DNA from: Morchella semilibera
Taxonomy: Eukaryota > Ascomycota > Pezizomycetes > Pezizales > Morchellaceae
Direction of reading: 5' to 3'
NCBI GenBank assembly: GCA_009192285.1
Contig: WBVU01000003.1
Coordinates: 4,247,973-4,311,972 of the forward strand
Length of the DNA: 64,000 nt
Positions within the stretch are counted from its first letter, which is position 1; every line of letters begins with the position of its first letter. This document shows, one piece after another, positions 62,287-64,000 of the stretch. A model generated the notes under the pieces. That model saw only the letters and a program-made list of their open reading frames with translations. It made no database searches and was not told the origin of the DNA. A program made the translations under genes and the position numbers.

Positions 62287-64000
62287 CCTTTTATCAAGGG
62301 ATTGGCCCAAAAGTTTCGTGGTTTCGTGTTTGAATGTGGGCGTGGTAAATGGAATTACTAACCGAAGTGCAGCTCTATATGGATGAATGTGAGGGGCAAC
62401 GTAGGATGTGTTCTCTTTGCTTGTATGTCCAAAGGGTGGCTCATATATACATGTACATGTACTTATGTCACGCTAAGTATAAACGCCTTTGCCCCTCAAT
62501 TACATGTATTTTTATCACATTAGGAAAACCAGAATTGACGGCCCTAGCCCGAAGAAGCACCACATGAGAACACCAGCACCACTCGTACTTCCGAGCGGAA
62601 ATACTACATGTAGTAGGGTCCATATAGCAACCACTCTAGAGGCTGAAATGGTCAGAAGGGGCGTGAGCACAACGTTAACACACACCTACGTGCCCACGGT
62701 GAAGTTCACAGTAGGTGAATGCGTGGGTTGGGAAGGGCTTAAAACACATGTACCTCCTCAAAGGTTGGCTCATAAGTACTTAGTATTTAAACCCCACATG
62801 CGTGGTCAGGCGGTACTTGGGTCCTTTTTTTTTTTTTTTGTAGATGGTAGGGACTCGACATTGAATTTTAGCAAGGTGCGTTGCAATTGGCTACATGTGT
62901 CCTTCTTGCCGGTTTCGACTAGAAGCGGAATGATTCTCCGCCAGAACCCTAAGACTTCTTGAGCTCGAAACCGAGTACTACATAGCAACGAGATGATTTT
63001 AACTCATTTTTGCATTCGTGGGAACGGTTTATATGGATCAAAGCCTCCGGTACGTACTACTGGGGTTGCAGTTTAAAATCAAACAGCTAGGTTAGTAGGT
63101 AGGGTAACAAAGTTGAAAGCCGGAATCCAATTTCCACCGCCTCCAGACTACCGAGTGATATACTATGTCTCACCCACCAATAAGACTCAAAATAACGCCT
63201 CCAGAGAAATACAGCGGGGAAATGACAACTGTAACTCAAATCAATTGTAGTTTTACGCCCCTAAAATTATCTTGAACAATTACTACGTAATTACTATGGA
63301 ATGAGAGGTTTGTGTATGACTGTGCATGTGTTGACTCTAGTGAGAATGGTTCCGGCGGGGCACTTCTATACCAGCTCCATTACAGCCATATCTTTAATTA
63401 CGTTTACATTAACATTAATATTTACAACTGACTGTTTGTTTTTGACCTCGAGCCATGGAAAAGCCACTGTGCCTAGGAGCATTGTCCGGTGCGTATATAA
63501 GTACATCTGTAAGTGACTGTTTTATATGAGTACATACTACAAGTATGCACACAAGACACCACTCCTGTACCCAAAGCAGTTATACCAATAAGCAACCCCC
63601 GTACCGCCCCTTCAAAAGACCAAACCCAAAACCGACCGAAAAAGTGTCATCAAGTGATATTTCAAGTACGGCTGATCTATGAAGTAATAAATAGATAAAT
63701 AAGTACGGCTGACCAGAAATCCCCTAAAACCGAGTGATCCGCCGTGTTCAGTCACAGAACGATGAAAGCTGGGCATCCCGTTCGCTCTGCCAGACATAAG
63801 CCTCGTATCGCCTAGTTAGTACTACAGTGGGTGACCATGTGGGAATCCTAGGTACTGAACTCACCCCTTCGTTTTTGTTTTCTTCCCTTTCCTCCCGATT
63901 TTGGTGGCGGTCTGGTGGTTGGGTGTTGTGTTGGGGGTGTGTTGAGGATGTGTGTAGAAGTACATGTTGGGAGGGGCGGACTGTCGTTCGTTGGCTTGGG
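62287..64000. other. Terminal region with 5S gene
   Basis: Apart from the 5S gene at 63746-63860, no gene is supported. TACATGTA palindromes occur near 62445-62460, 62500 and 62605, and a T15 run lies at about 62825-62839. Short ATG frames (for example 63301-63516) lack features. Confidence 0.5.
63746..63860 (+). rRNA. 5S rRNA gene, copy C
   Basis: 115 nt with GTTCAGT/ACTGAAC stem-I ends and the conserved blocks GCATCCCGTTCGCTCTGCC, TAGTTAGTACTACAGTGGGT and GACCATGTGGGAATCC. A T5 run 11 bp downstream (63872-63876) is a good Pol III terminator. It is close to copy A and probably functional. Confidence 0.9.

Noticed and set aside
1-64000. CRISPR arrays, operons, ribosome binding sites, origins
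   Set aside because: The window is eukaryotic; no such bacterial features are present.
1-64000. Secondary-metabolite cluster or LTR retrotransposon
   Set aside because: The GMC and esterase genes are 6.6 kb apart with no backbone synthase, and no paired LTRs or polyprotein motifs were seen.

Overview
The window reads as a nuclear contig of a filamentous ascomycete (Pezizomycotina). Coding regions carry several short spliceosomal introns with GTATGT/GTAAGT-type donors and CTAAC-type branch points. The recognisable genes are fungal: ATG2, the Y-complex nucleoporin NUP85, a proteinase-K-type subtilase, a methanol/alcohol-oxidase-like GMC flavoenzyme, a secreted type-B carboxylesterase, a DUF924 protein and F-box/ankyrin proteins. 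Single 5S rRNA genes are scattered between protein genes rather than arranged in an array. Gene density is very low (ten protein genes in 64 kb), which would suit a repeat-expanded genome such as some Pezizomycetes; the class is a guess.

Layout. 0.5-5.4 kb: DUF924 protein (+, frame-disrupted), a secreted protein with four cysteine modules (-), and a secreted carboxylesterase (-). 5.4-12 kb: gene-poor, with one MITE-like element and one 5S gene. 12-14.1 kb: GMC alcohol-oxidase-like gene (-). 16.7-18.1 kb: seven-helix membrane protein (-). 18-31.7 kb: about 13.6 kb without a convincing protein gene, holding a second 5S gene, several foldback/MITE-like elements and a poly(A)-tailed retroposed fragment with target-site duplication. 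31.7-33 kb: subtilase (-) with two 1-base frame breaks. 33-37.9 kb: gene-poor. 37.9-44.7 kb: ATG2 (-), divergent from NUP85 (+, 46.5-49.7 kb) across a 1.8-kb region rich in inverted repeats. 49.7-55.8 kb: gene-poor, with a cluster of inverted-repeat elements. 55.8-56.6 kb: an uncharacterised acidic, tryptophan-rich two-exon gene (+). 58.4-62.3 kb: two F-box/ankyrin genes in the same orientation (-), the first with a 1-base frame break. 63.7 kb: third 5S gene.

The genes do not form an obvious pathway or biosynthetic cluster. The esterase, the subtilase and the cysteine-module protein are all predicted to be secreted, so the window holds a modest extracellular set, while ATG2 and NUP85 are housekeeping. 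The most unusual signals are the four-module cysteine protein, the tryptophan-rich acidic orphan gene, the strong excess of the palindrome TACATGTA in noncoding DNA (more than 40 copies by eye, none seen in the exons), and a varied set of foldback elements. Three of the ten protein genes carry 1-base frame breaks, mostly in G runs; these may be assembly errors or true pseudogenisation. All exon coordinates are manual inferences from splice signals and reading-frame continuity.
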